A stretch of DNA of 64,000 nucleotides. Origin: Hyphomicrobiales bacterium. Lineage in GTDB: Bacteria; Pseudomonadota; Alphaproteobacteria; Rhizobiales; Xanthobacteraceae. The stretch is taken from the NCBI GenBank assembly GCA_017305715.1, contig JAFKKG010000010.1, forward strand, positions 248,001 to 312,000, read 5' to 3'. The position numbers and the translations under genes were made by a program. Position 1 is the stretch's first letter; each line of letters starts with the position of its first letter. Under the pieces are notes generated by a model. That model worked only from the letters and a program-made list of their open reading frames with translations, was not told where the DNA came from and did no database searches. Positions 19,082 to 29,071 of this stretch are shown here, in pieces.

Positions 19082-19840
19082 TCACATCAGGGTCAACCCG
19101 CCATCGACCGGCAGCGTTGCGCCGGTGACATGGGAAGCCTGCGGCGACAGCAGGAACGCGACCACCGCGGCCACCTCGTCGGGTTCGGCCAGTCGCGCCA
19201 TCGGATTGGCCGCCGCGGCCGATTGCCAGGCTTTCGGGTCGAGGGCGCCGAATAATCCGGCATCCTTGCGCGTAAAGCCGGGCGCAACAACATTGGCCGT
19301 GGCCCTAGACGGCGCGAGTTCGATGGCAAGGCAGCGCACCAGCACTTCGAGCGCGGCCTTGGCTGCGCCTGAGCCCGGATAGCTCAAATCGGGCGTGAAG
19401 CGATGCGCGGCGAAACTACTGACGGCCACGACGCGACCCTGCGGGCTACGGGCGATATCCGGCATCGCCGTGGCCACGAGTTCGTGGAACGAGGCCGCCA
19501 TCACCGCGAAGGCCCGCTCCAGCCCCTGTCGCGGCAATTGCGAGAAATGGCGCTTGTCGGCAAAGCCGGCCGCATGCACGATCGCATCGACCGGGCCGAA
19601 CGCGGCGCGCGCCGCAGCCACGAGCTCGGAGGCGGTGCCGGCCGCCGCCAGATCGCCGCTGCGCCACTCGGGCCGGGCGCCGGCGCGCTGACAATCCGCC
19701 GCGACTGCCTTCAGGCGCCCGATCCCGGCGGCGTCGGTGCCCTGTCCATGCAGCATCAGGCATTGATCGCTGGCCGCCAAACGCCGCGCGACCGCGGCGC
19801 CGATCCCGGATCCGCCACCGGTGATGATGGTAACTCGCAT
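19082..19840 (-). CDS. SDR-family oxidoreductase with displaced catalytic Tyr
   Basis: Classical-length short-chain dehydrogenase (252 aa). The cofactor motif TGGGSGIG (residues 7-14), the catalytic Ser region VAVSSFAA (near 141) and a C-terminal TGATLPVDGG are present. The YxxxK motif is altered: the only nearby Tyr (154) is seven, not four, residues before Lys161 (YPGSGAAK), and Ser157 occupies the usual Tyr position. It may be inactive, use another geometry, or carry a short insertion. It ends 47 bases from the DadA-like gene on the same strand. Confidence 0.82.
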   Translation of the reverse strand: MRVTIITGGGSGIGAAVARRLAASDQCLMLHGQGTDAAGIGRLKAVAADCQRAGARPEWRSGDLAAAGTASELVAAARAAFGPVDAIVHAAGFADKRHFSQLPRQGLERAFAVMAASFHELVATAMPDIARSPQGRVVAVSSFAAHRFTPDLSYPGSGAAKAALEVLVRCLAIELAPSRATANVVAPGFTRKDAGLFGALDPKAWQSAAAANPMARLAEPDEVAAVVAFLLSPQASHVTGATLPVDGGLTLM

Positions 19841-19931
19841 GGGCCGATGGCTCTCGCGCTTGACCCGGCGACTATAGGTTCAGCCCCGGCAAATGCCAAA
19901 CATCGGACACGCGGAGCCAGACGTCTCCACG

Positions 19932-20534
19932 TCAGGACACCGCATTTTCCGGGAGATCGTCAGGAAATTCGCCGAACGTCGCGATCATCTTTTCAGCATG
20001 CGGCCCATCCCCCACGGCCTCGACCAGTTCAAAGTACAGCGTCTTGTAGGACAGGATGGTCACGCCTTCGGACCTCAGCCTCACCAGCGCGGCATCAACG
20101 TTGCGCGCCGAGGAAAACAGCAATTCCTCGACCGCAAAGACCTCGAACCCCATTTCGAGCAAGCCGAGACAGGACTGCAGAACGCAGACATCGGTCTCGC
20201 AACCGGCCACCAGGGCCTGCGTCTTCTTCAGCCGTTTCAGATAGGCCCGGATCGGCTTTTCCTTGGTGAGGTCGAAGAAATCCTTCTCGAAGAATTTGGC
20301 GGCGTTGCCGAGCGGCGTCTTGATATCCTGCGGCACCGGGCCCTTCAGATGGACCGGCCGCTCAAGCGTGACGATCGTCGGAACACGAAAATACGCCAAC
20401 AGGCGCGCGAAATTCTGCGTGTTCTTGCGCAAACGAGCGCGGACGCGCGGCTCAAGCTGCGCGAGGAAAAAATCCTGATAATCGATGATCGCGCCGCAGC
20501 ACTGATCGAGGCGAATACGTTTGACGGCCGGCAT
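19932..20534 (-). CDS. Isochorismatase-like cysteine hydrolase
   Basis: Cysteine hydrolase of 200 aa. The expected triad is visible: Asp in AIIDYQDFF, Lys in PVHLKGP and the nucleophile in ETDVCVLQS. Family members hydrolyse amide or vinyl-ether bonds (nicotinamide, N-carbamoyl compounds, isochorismate). The ATG at 20534 lies 53 bases after the carbamoyltransferase gene on the same strand, so the two probably share a transcript, and a carbamoylated or amide substrate is an attractive but unproven idea. The longer upstream frame overlaps the carbamoyltransferase and is rejected. Confidence 0.82.
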   Translation of the reverse strand: MPAVKRIRLDQCCGAIIDYQDFFLAQLEPRVRARLRKNTQNFARLLAYFRVPTIVTLERPVHLKGPVPQDIKTPLGNAAKFFEKDFFDLTKEKPIRAYLKRLKKTQALVAGCETDVCVLQSCLGLLEMGFEVFAVEELLFSSARNVDAALVRLRSEGVTILSYKTLYFELVEAVGDGPHAEKMIATFGEFPDDLPENAVS

Positions 20535-20587
20535 GACGCGACGATAGTTGGTCCGCCGCGGTTTGGCCAGCGTCCCGGCAGCAACCA

Positions 20588-22417
<1,830 letters not shown>

Positions 22418-22522
22418 TGGTTCCGTTGGCAAATAAGCCTCGACGAGTTGACGAAACGTTGTAATCGCACTAGCGTGCCCGCCACAAGCACGCGGCACGA
22501 TTTCTATTGGAGATTGCGCAAG

Positions 22523-22735
22523 ATGATTCGCTCCTTCTTTATTCGCGGATTGGCTGTCCTCGCTGTGATCTTTGGCTACGCGGTAAGCACCCTTACCCCG
22601 CAGGTCGCAGCGGTCGTGGGCCTGTCAAGCTTTGTGCTGGCCACGTCGACGCAGCCTGCCTCCGCGTGGCGCCGATACAGGCGGTACCGAAGGTATCGTC
22701 GGTATCGAAGGTATCGTCGGTATCGCCGCTGGTAA
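22523..22735 (+). CDS. Small exported protein with a tandem RRY tail
   Basis: Protein of 70 aa. Residues 1-48 look like a long signal or membrane segment (FFIRGLAVLAVIFGYAV, then LSSFVLATSTQPASA with a good cleavage site). The remaining residues are W followed by seven arginine-arginine-aromatic triplets (six RRY, last RRW). The encoding DNA is itself a repeat built on CGGTATCGAAGGTATCGT. The ATG at 22523 follows GGAG by ten bases, and a strong terminator sits 43 bases after the stop, supporting a real transcription unit divergent from the carbamoyltransferase. Function unknown; the mature part would be extremely basic. Confidence 0.7.
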   Translation: MIRSFFIRGLAVLAVIFGYAVSTLTPQVAAVVGLSSFVLATSTQPASAWRRYRRYRRYRRYRRYRRYRRW

Positions 22736-22777
22736 TCCCGCGCGGCACGCCGGTAACAATCAGATAACCATCCGAGA

Positions 22778-22810
22778 AAAAATCCCGACGGCTCGCCCCT
22801 CGGGATTTTT
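22778..22810 (+). terminator. Rho-independent terminator after the RRY protein gene
   Basis: A perfect 11-bp stem, AAAAATCCCGA with TCGGGATTTTT, encloses an 11-base loop and ends in a T-run. It is nearly symmetric and may work in both directions. Confidence 0.88.
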
Positions 22811-23273
22811 GCTGCGTTTGCGGCCCCGGATCAATCCGCCCCGAGTTGATGTTGCGGCGACAGGTCCGGCATCGACGCGGGCACGGCTGGCGCTGTGATG
22901 TGGTCACAGAAGCGGCGATTGGCGCGATGCAACAAGGCGCGCGAGCGTTTGGGCTCTGCGCGATCCCGGCCCTCGCCGTCCCTCTTCCTTTGACCGCAGC
23001 TTCCATTGACCGCAGCGAAGCGCGGTTTCAGTCATGCGCATGCGTGACCGTGATCACACCTGCGACGCGTCAGCTGGATGAACCGCAGGCGGATCAATCG
23101 GCGCAACGCGAAGCTGCGACATTGAGATCCGCTTCAATGATCATGGCCGCCGCGACGCGGTTCGCAGCACCGAAAAAGCAAAGCCCATCTTCGCCGGAGC
23201 CCGTGATCCCGCTGGACGAGCCAAGCCAAAATCGGCAGGATCGCCGCGCGCAAACATCTGCCGGGAATGATCG
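22811..23273. other. 463-base gap without a convincing gene
   Basis: Open frames here (for example 22846-23283 plus, 22593-23006 minus) are low-complexity, lack ribosome sites and match no family I recognise. The only structured element I see is a short palindrome at 22893-22909. The gap must hold the promoter of the acyl-CoA synthetase-like gene at 23274. Confidence 0.5.
22893..22909. promoter_or_regulatory. Palindrome, possible operator
   Basis: CTGTGATGTGGTCACAG is a perfect inverted repeat with 6-bp arms and a 5-base centre. It resembles CRP/FNR-type half-sites but the spacing is one base short of the CRP consensus. It lies 365 bases upstream of the nearest start. Confidence 0.25.
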
Positions 23274-24785
23274 ATGGCCTTGAGAAACTTCACGCTGGGC
23301 GATGTCTATCGCCGCAATGCACAGATTTTTCCCGACAAGACCGCCTTCATATTTGAAGGACAACGCATCACGCATCGGGATTACCTGCGGCGCATCGAGA
23401 AGCTGGCCGCCGGGCTTTCGCGTCTCGGGGTTGGCCCCGGCGACCGGGTCGGCGTCCTGTCGCAGAATTCGCTTGAACTGGTCGAATTGATCGGAGCCGT
23501 CGCACTGCTCGGCGCCATCCTGCTTCCGGTCAATTTCCGTCTCAACCCCGAAGAGATCGCCTTTGTCCTGTCCGACGGCGCGCCAACCGTGGTCATCGGC
23601 GGCGCCGACTATCGCGACGCGATCGCTGCCCTGCAGGGATCGTTGCCTTCAGTACGGCACTTTGTCGGCGTCGGGGATGGCCACCCCTCGCTTGTTCCAT
23701 TCGCGCAACTCTCGTCGATCGACGCCCTTCCTCCGGATACGGCCGTTAGCGGCGACGACGGTTTCGTCATCATCCACACGGCGGCGGTCGGCGGGCGTCC
23801 GCGCGGCGCGTTGCTGTCGCAAGGCGGAATGCTCACCGCCCAGAGCTCGCTGGTGCAGGCATGGAAGCTCGATGAGCGCGACGTCAATCTCGGCATGTTG
23901 CCGCTGTTCCATGTCGCCGGGCTCGGTCTGATGCTGACGGTGCAGCAGGCCGGCGGCGCCAGCCTCATTGCCGCGAAATTCGATGCCGCGCAGGCGGCAC
24001 GCGACATCGCCACGGAAAAAGTGACCGTGATGTCCGAGTTCGCACCGATGCTCGGCAGTATCATGGATCAGTCGCAACCGGGACAACTGGCGTCCCTGCG
24101 CGCCGTAACGGGCCTCGATACGCCGGCGACCATCGAGCGTTTCGAGACCGAATGCCCGAATGCCACGTTCTGGACGGCGTTCGGACAATCGGAGACCTCG
24201 GGCCTCGCAACGCTTTCGCCCTATCGCGATCGCCCCAAATCCGCGGGCAGGCCGCTGTTCTGGCGCAGCATCGCGGTGGTCGACGGTGACGACCGGCCGA
24301 AGCCGGTTGGTGAAACCGGCGAGATCGTGGTGCGCGGGCCGACCGTGTTCAAGGGATACTGGAACAGGGAGGCCGACAACGCCATCACATTCCGCAATGG
24401 CTGGCACCATACCGGCGACATGGGCTATTTCGATGCCGATGGTTATCTCTGGTATGCCGGTCGCGCTCCGGAGAAAGAGCTCATCAAGACCGGGGGCGAA
24501 AATGTCTATCCGGCCGAGGTCGAGAACGCGATACGCCAGCATCCCGCCATCGCCGACGTGGTCGTTATCGGCGTCCCCGATCCGCAATGGAGCGAGGCGA
24601 TCAAGGCCGTCTGCGTGCTGCAGCCGTCGAAGCATGCGACCGCCGGCGAGATCATCGACTTCGTGGGCGGGCTAATCGCCCGCTACAAGAAGCCGAAGCA
24701 CGTGGTGTTTGTCGATCAGCTTCCCAGGACAGCGGCCGGCGATATCGATCGGGCCGCCGTCAAATCAGTGCATGGGCAAGCGTAG
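23274..24785 (+). CDS. Acyl-CoA synthetase-like protein with degenerate catalytic motifs
   Basis: ANL-superfamily protein of 503 aa with normal overall architecture: the N-terminal domain, a WTAFGQSETSG segment, the HHTGDMGYFDADGYLWYAGR hinge and the ELIKTGGENVYPAEVE motif. Two catalytic motifs are changed. The phosphate-binding loop (residues 168-178) reads HTAAVGGRPRG instead of YTSGTTGxPKG, and the adenylation Lys of the C-terminal domain is Asp490 (TAAGDIDR instead of TxxGKIxR). It may bind acyl or CoA ligands without adenylation, or act by another mechanism. It is convergent with the NMO/SDR/thiolase operon. Confidence 0.85.
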   Translation: MALRNFTLGDVYRRNAQIFPDKTAFIFEGQRITHRDYLRRIEKLAAGLSRLGVGPGDRVGVLSQNSLELVELIGAVALLGAILLPVNFRLNPEEIAFVLSDGAPTVVIGGADYRDAIAALQGSLPSVRHFVGVGDGHPSLVPFAQLSSIDALPPDTAVSGDDGFVIIHTAAVGGRPRGALLSQGGMLTAQSSLVQAWKLDERDVNLGMLPLFHVAGLGLMLTVQQAGGASLIAAKFDAAQAARDIATEKVTVMSEFAPMLGSIMDQSQPGQLASLRAVTGLDTPATIERFETECPNATFWTAFGQSETSGLATLSPYRDRPKSAGRPLFWRSIAVVDGDDRPKPVGETGEIVVRGPTVFKGYWNREADNAITFRNGWHHTGDMGYFDADGYLWYAGRAPEKELIKTGGENVYPAEVENAIRQHPAIADVVVIGVPDPQWSEAIKAVCVLQPSKHATAGEIIDFVGGLIARYKKPKHVVFVDQLPRTAAGDIDRAAVKSVHGQA

Positions 24786-24816
24786 CGGCAAGTGATTTCG
24801 CCTGCCGCCGCAGCGG

Positions 24817-24834
24817 GCGGCCTTATCCGGCCGC
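24817..24834. terminator. Possible bidirectional hairpin between convergent genes
   Basis: GCGGCC, a TTATCC loop and GGCCGC form a perfect 6-bp GC stem, extendable with flanking GC repeats, between the synthetase-like gene and the convergent NMO gene, overlapping the NMO stop. There is no T-run. Confidence 0.35.
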
Positions 24835-25752
24835 GGCGGAGAGACGGCGGATGCCATCACTCCATTCCCCCTGCAACCGCGCACAGAGTTCTGCGACCGG
24901 AATGATGTCGTTGACGCCGCCGACACCCTGCCCGGCGGTCCAGATGTCCTTCCACAGTTTCGGGCTGATCTCGCGGGCGACGTTGAAGCCGCCATGATCC
25001 CTGGGATTGTCGTACGGGCGGTTCAGCGTCTGGGCGAGAAAGCTTGCGCCAATGCCGGAAACATCGGCGGTGTAGACGATATCGTCGATGCCGGATTCAC
25101 AGATCATGGTCTTCTGCCCGGCCGGCGCCATGCTTTCCAGCGTTGAAATAAAGCGGGTGCCGATCGACACCAGGTCGGCCCCGGAGGCGATGGCGCCGGC
25201 AATCGACTGACCGTTGCTGACCGCGCCGGCAAGAATGATCGCCTTGTCGCCGGCGATCTGCCTCAGCTCCGTGACGAAAGCGAACGGGTTGTAGGTTCCG
25301 GCGTGTCCACCCGCACCGCCGCAGACGGCGATGATGCCGTCCACGTTGGCCTCGAGGGCCTTCTTGGCATGCTTCATCGTGGTCGCATCGTGGAAGACCA
25401 GTCCGCCATAGGCGTGCACGGCATCGGTCAATTCCCGCGTGATCCCGAGCGTCGTTATGATCACGGGAACTTCGTGACGGATGGCCACGGCGAAGTCGGC
25501 CGCGTGCCGCGGATTGGTGCCGTGAATAACGAATTGCGCGCCAAAGGGCGCGCAATCCTTCCCGGCCAGCCGGCCGCGAATCTCGCCGAGCCACGCGTCG
25601 AACCCCGCGGTCGTGCGCTGGTTGAGAACCGGAAATGTGCCGAGCGCGCCGGCCTGACAGGCCTCCACGACCAGATCCGGCCCCGAGACCAGGAACATCG
25701 GCGCCGCCATCACGGGGATTTTCAGATGTTTGCGCAGTCGATCAGGCAGCAT
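24823..25752 (-). CDS. NMO/2-nitropropane dioxygenase-family flavoprotein
   Basis: FMN-dependent TIM-barrel protein of 309 aa. Diagnostic segments are PVMAAPMFLVSGPDLVVEA at the N-terminus, AVCGGAGGHAGTYNPFAFV and the phosphate-binding ILAGAVSNGQSI. Annotated nitronate monooxygenases of this type that lie in acyl-CoA catabolic operons probably have other physiological substrates. It is the last gene of the minus-strand operon caiB-like, thiolase, SDR, NMO. A paralogue lies at 36897-37853. The ATG at 25752 starts at the family N-terminus (MLPDRLRKHL). Confidence 0.87.
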   Translation of the reverse strand: MLPDRLRKHLKIPVMAAPMFLVSGPDLVVEACQAGALGTFPVLNQRTTAGFDAWLGEIRGRLAGKDCAPFGAQFVIHGTNPRHAADFAVAIRHEVPVIITTLGITRELTDAVHAYGGLVFHDATTMKHAKKALEANVDGIIAVCGGAGGHAGTYNPFAFVTELRQIAGDKAIILAGAVSNGQSIAGAIASGADLVSIGTRFISTLESMAPAGQKTMICESGIDDIVYTADVSGIGASFLAQTLNRPYDNPRDHGGFNVAREISPKLWKDIWTAGQGVGGVNDIIPVAELCARLQGEWSDGIRRLSAAAG

Positions 25753-25787
25753 GTCCGGCTCCGGTGGCTTGCGGGAACGAATAAAGC

Positions 25788-26561
25788 TCAGCGCGCCTGC
25801 ATGCGTGCGCCCGCGTCGAGATCGAGCGTTGTCGCGTTCAAATAAGGGTTCTCGACGATATGCTGCACCAGCCTTGCAAATTCCCGCGGCTGGCCCATCC
25901 GGTTCGGATACAGGATCATCCGATCGATGATGGATTGGGAGACGCTGTCCGGCAAGCCGGCGACCATCGCGGTATCGAACAGCCCCGGCGCGATCGAGAC
26001 GACGCGGATGCCTTGCGGCGCCAGGTCGCGCGCCACCGGCAGCGTCAGGCCAATCACGCCCGCCTTGCTGGCGCTGTAGGCGGCCTGGCCGATCTGCCCC
26101 TGCGAGGCGGCGCCCGATGCCGTGTTGACGATGACGCCGCGCTCGCCGCTTTGCGCGTCGGGTGCGTTGGCGGTCATCGCAAGCGCGGCAAACCGGATGA
26201 TATTGAAGGTGCCGGTCAGGTTGATCGCGATCACCTTGTTCCATGTCGCGATCGGGAACGGCTCGCCTCTCGATACCGTCTTGGCGGCATCGGCGACACC
26301 GGCACAATTCACCGCGACATGAACGCCGCCGAAGGCGGCGACGACCGCTGCAATGCCGTCCTTCACACTCGTCTCGTCGGCGACGTCGACCACGCGGGTC
26401 AGGCACGCATCGCCGAGGTCCGATTTCAGTGCCTGCAGTTTTTTCTCGTCGCGATCGAAACCTGCGACCCGCGCGCCGGCCGCGGCGAGCACCTTGCAGG
26501 TCGCCAGGCCCAGTCCGGAGGCCGCGCCGGTCACGACGGCTATCTTGCCATGTAGCTCCAT
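25788..26561 (-). CDS. SDR-family 3-hydroxyacyl-CoA dehydrogenase
   Basis: Protein of 257 aa resembling type II 3-hydroxyacyl-CoA dehydrogenase. It has TGAASGLG, NCAGVADA, the catalytic Ser in IVNTASGAA and a canonical YSASK motif, with the SIAPGLFDTAMV and NRMGQPREFARLV segments typical of this group. It would oxidise a 3-hydroxyacyl-CoA to the 3-oxoacyl-CoA with NAD. Its neighbour encodes the thiolase that would use that product. It lies 17 bases after the thiolase gene, in the same operon. Confidence 0.9.
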   Translation of the reverse strand: MELHGKIAVVTGAASGLGLATCKVLAAAGARVAGFDRDEKKLQALKSDLGDACLTRVVDVADETSVKDGIAAVVAAFGGVHVAVNCAGVADAAKTVSRGEPFPIATWNKVIAINLTGTFNIIRFAALAMTANAPDAQSGERGVIVNTASGAASQGQIGQAAYSASKAGVIGLTLPVARDLAPQGIRVVSIAPGLFDTAMVAGLPDSVSQSIIDRMILYPNRMGQPREFARLVQHIVENPYLNATTLDLDAGARMQAR

Positions 26562-26578
26562 GAAATTTCCCTTATCCT

Positions 26579-27817
26579 CTATTTGCCCAGGATGGTGACG
26601 CAGGCCACCGCTTCCTCGATGCCGTGCAGTCCGCCGCCGTTCTCGGCGATGGCAATTCGCGCGCCATCGACCTGGCGGGCCCCGGCCTCGTGACGCAGTT
26701 GCGCGACCAGTTCATGGACCTGCGCAAGCCCGGTGGCGCCGACGGGATGTCCTTTCGACTCCAGCCCGCCCGACGGATTGACCGGCACGCGGCCGCCGAT
26801 GGTGGTCTCACCGCGCTCGCTGACGGCGCCGCCGTCGCCGAAAGCGCACAGGCCGAGATTTTCGATCTGGATGATCTCGCCCATCGCGGTCGCATCGTGC
26901 ACTTCGGCGACCGAGATGTCGCCGGGCCCGACGCCCGCTTTTTCGTAGGCCCGCCGTGCGGCGCGCGCGGTGCAATGGTTTTCAACGTCCGACGGGTCAC
27001 GATCGCTGCCGGTCTGCACCACGGATGCCAGCACCCGGATCGCACGCGACCGGTCGATGCCGTAGCGCTTGAGCCCTGCCGCCGTCGTCACCACGACCGC
27101 GGCAGCGCCGTCCGACACCGGCGAGCACATCGGCAAGGTCAGCGGGTAGGTGATCGGCGGTGCGTTCAGCACCTCGTCGATCGAATACGGCGTGCGAAAC
27201 TGCGACAGCGGATTCTCGACCGAGTGCCGGTGATTCTTGGCGGCGACCGCCGCGATCTGGCGCTGCGTCGTTCCGAAGCGCGCCATATGGTAGCGGGAAA
27301 ACGCCGCATACACGTCCATGAACACGCTATAGGGCTTGTCTGACGTCGAGCCCTGCGGCGGATCGATGCCTTCGCCGAGTTTCATCAGCCGTTCGCCGAT
27401 TTCGTCCTTGCGGCTGATGTCCCAGGCGCTGTCGAACGACCCGAACATCAGTTCGCGATCCCGCGAAAACATCTTCTCCGCGCCAACCGCCAGCGCGATA
27501 TCCCCCTCGCCCGCCTTCAGGAAATTGACCGCCAGATTCAACGCCGAACTGCCGCTCGCGCAGGCGTTCTCGACGTTCACGACCGGAATCTGCCCGATCC
27601 CCATCGAGCGCAATGCGATCTGGCCGCGCACCATGTGCTGCTTTTCCATATGGCCCTGCGATGCATTTGCGAAATAGGCGGCCTCGAGCGCGGTCGCTTC
27701 GAGGCCGGCATCGGAGAGCGCCGCATCGACCGCCTCCTTCGTCATCGTCTTGATGTCCTTGTCGAGCATGCGGCCGAACGGCGTCATGCCTGTTCCCACG
27801 ACGTAGACGTCTTCCAT
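26579..27817 (-). CDS. SCP-x/acetyl-CoA acetyltransferase-type thiolase
   Basis: Thiolase-superfamily protein of 412 aa. The nucleophilic Cys86 is in NACASGS and the catalytic His in SKGHPVGATG. The second Cys of classical thiolases is replaced: the C-terminal loop reads AENGGGLHG. This pattern is typical of the SCP-x/lipid-transfer-type group, which often acts on branched or cyclic acyl-CoAs. It follows the CoA transferase gene by 15 bases. Confidence 0.88.
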   Translation of the reverse strand: MEDVYVVGTGMTPFGRMLDKDIKTMTKEAVDAALSDAGLEATALEAAYFANASQGHMEKQHMVRGQIALRSMGIGQIPVVNVENACASGSSALNLAVNFLKAGEGDIALAVGAEKMFSRDRELMFGSFDSAWDISRKDEIGERLMKLGEGIDPPQGSTSDKPYSVFMDVYAAFSRYHMARFGTTQRQIAAVAAKNHRHSVENPLSQFRTPYSIDEVLNAPPITYPLTLPMCSPVSDGAAAVVVTTAAGLKRYGIDRSRAIRVLASVVQTGSDRDPSDVENHCTARAARRAYEKAGVGPGDISVAEVHDATAMGEIIQIENLGLCAFGDGGAVSERGETTIGGRVPVNPSGGLESKGHPVGATGLAQVHELVAQLRHEAGARQVDGARIAIAENGGGLHGIEEAVACVTILGK

Positions 27818-27832
27818 GCTGCGGCTCCCGTT

Positions 27833-28948
27833 TCAGTTGGATGGTGTTGGCCGTCGTGACAGTGCCGACAGCACTTCTTCGGTATGTTCGCCAAGGGCAG
27901 GAACGCCCCGCCGCGGTCCTGGATGCTGTCCGTCGATGATCAGGGGCTGCGCGACATAGCGGCGACGTCTGCCGTCGGCCTCGACGACGTCGCTGAACAG
28001 CCCGCGTTCCCGAAAATGCGGATCGGCCGCGACCTCGTCGATCGCGTTGACGGGCCCCCAGGGGATTCCGGCAGCGTCAAGCCTCTCGGCCCATTGGGCG
28101 CGCGGCGCGGCGGAGATCGCCTTGCCGATGCGCGCGACCAGCTCGATCTCCCGCTGGGTTCGCTGCGGACGCTTGAGATCGGCGACGTCATCCATGCCGA
28201 TCAGGGCGCAAAGCGGCCGCCAGAACCAGTCCTCATGCGCGATCGAAAGCGACAGCATCTTGCCGTCCTGGCATTCGAACAATCCGTAGGCGGGTTCGGC
28301 AGCGATGTCGGCGAGCGGCTCGCCGTTCATCACCGGACCGACCATGACCGACATCCAAGATACCAGACCGTCGGTCATGGATACGTCGATATACGCGCCT
28401 TTTCCGGTACGCGTTCGCGCCAGCAACGCCGCAAGAACGCCCAGCGCCGCGAACATGCCGGACGAAAGGTCTCCGATCGCAATATCGCCCGGAAGCCGCG
28501 TCGAACGCGTTGCGGCCTGTTGGTGCAGGAATCCGGCGATCGCCTGATACGAAATGTCATGCGCGGGCCGGTCGCGATAGGGGCCGGTCTGTCCGAAGCC
28601 AGAGATCGACGCATAGATCAATCGCGGATTGATCGCGGCCATCGCTTCGAACCCCAGTCCGAGCCGCTGCATGGTTCCGGGCCGAAACCCCTCCAGCAAG
28701 ATATCGGCCGAGGCGACGAGATCGCAGAACCGCTGCTTGTCGCCGTCCGCCTTGAGATCGAGCGCGACCGAACGCTTGTTGCGATTGAGCGCGGCGTGGA
28801 AGGCCGGAAACTGCCGGGCGGGATCGCCGACGCCGGGACGCTCGACGAGGATCACGTCGGCGCCGAGATCGGCCATCAGCAGCGTCGCGTAAGGCCCGGG
28901 ATACTGCTCGGCCAGGCTGACGATGCGAATGCCCTCAAGCTGCAACAT
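27833..28948 (-). CDS. CaiB/BaiF-type CoA transferase
   Basis: Family III CoA transferase of 371 aa, with the N-terminal signature IVSLAEQYPGPYATLLMADLGADVI and the expected catalytic Asp160 in AIGDLSSGM. It is the first gene of the operon running down to 24823 and is divergent from the enoyl-CoA hydratase gene. It may load CoA onto the acid degraded by its neighbours, or act as an acyl-CoA racemase; family members do both. The ATG at 28948 gives the standard N-terminus. Confidence 0.9.
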   Translation of the reverse strand: MLQLEGIRIVSLAEQYPGPYATLLMADLGADVILVERPGVGDPARQFPAFHAALNRNKRSVALDLKADGDKQRFCDLVASADILLEGFRPGTMQRLGLGFEAMAAINPRLIYASISGFGQTGPYRDRPAHDISYQAIAGFLHQQAATRSTRLPGDIAIGDLSSGMFAALGVLAALLARTRTGKGAYIDVSMTDGLVSWMSVMVGPVMNGEPLADIAAEPAYGLFECQDGKMLSLSIAHEDWFWRPLCALIGMDDVADLKRPQRTQREIELVARIGKAISAAPRAQWAERLDAAGIPWGPVNAIDEVAADPHFRERGLFSDVVEADGRRRRYVAQPLIIDGQHPGPRRGVPALGEHTEEVLSALSRRPTPSN

Positions 28949-29031
28949 AATTCCGCTTCTTCCCGGATGCGCAAAGCTTTGTGCTTGCGAATTTCAATCT
29001 TTGGTCTATTGTTTTACCCAATAGAATATCT

Positions 29032-29050
29032 ATTGACCCAAAAGTCAAAT
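29032..29050 (-). promoter_or_regulatory. Shared candidate operator, site A, over a -35 element
   Basis: On the minus strand this reads ATTTGACTTTGGGTCAATA, an imperfect dyad (TTGAC / GTCAA on either strand). TTGACT followed 17 bases later by CTATTG can be the promoter of the CoA transferase operon. Very similar sequences lie at 36834-36852 and 39880-39898. It is 84 bases upstream of the CoA transferase ATG and 22 bases before the hydratase ATG, so a repressor bound here could control both directions. Confidence 0.55.
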
Positions 29051-29071
29051 CATTATTGCCGGATGGAAATT

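Noticed and set aside
22671-22732. Short tandem repeat considered as a CRISPR fragment
   Set aside because: The units are 18 bases or shorter, contiguous and without spacers; they encode the RRY triplets in frame.
22846-23283. A 145-residue plus-strand frame upstream of the synthetase-like gene
   Set aside because: It lacks a ribosome site and domain features, overlaps the next start, and its composition looks non-coding.
25753-26406. N-terminal extension of the NMO frame through the SDR gene
   Set aside because: The SDR gene at 25788-26561 is clearly coding in its own frame; the extension is Arg-rich out-of-frame sequence.
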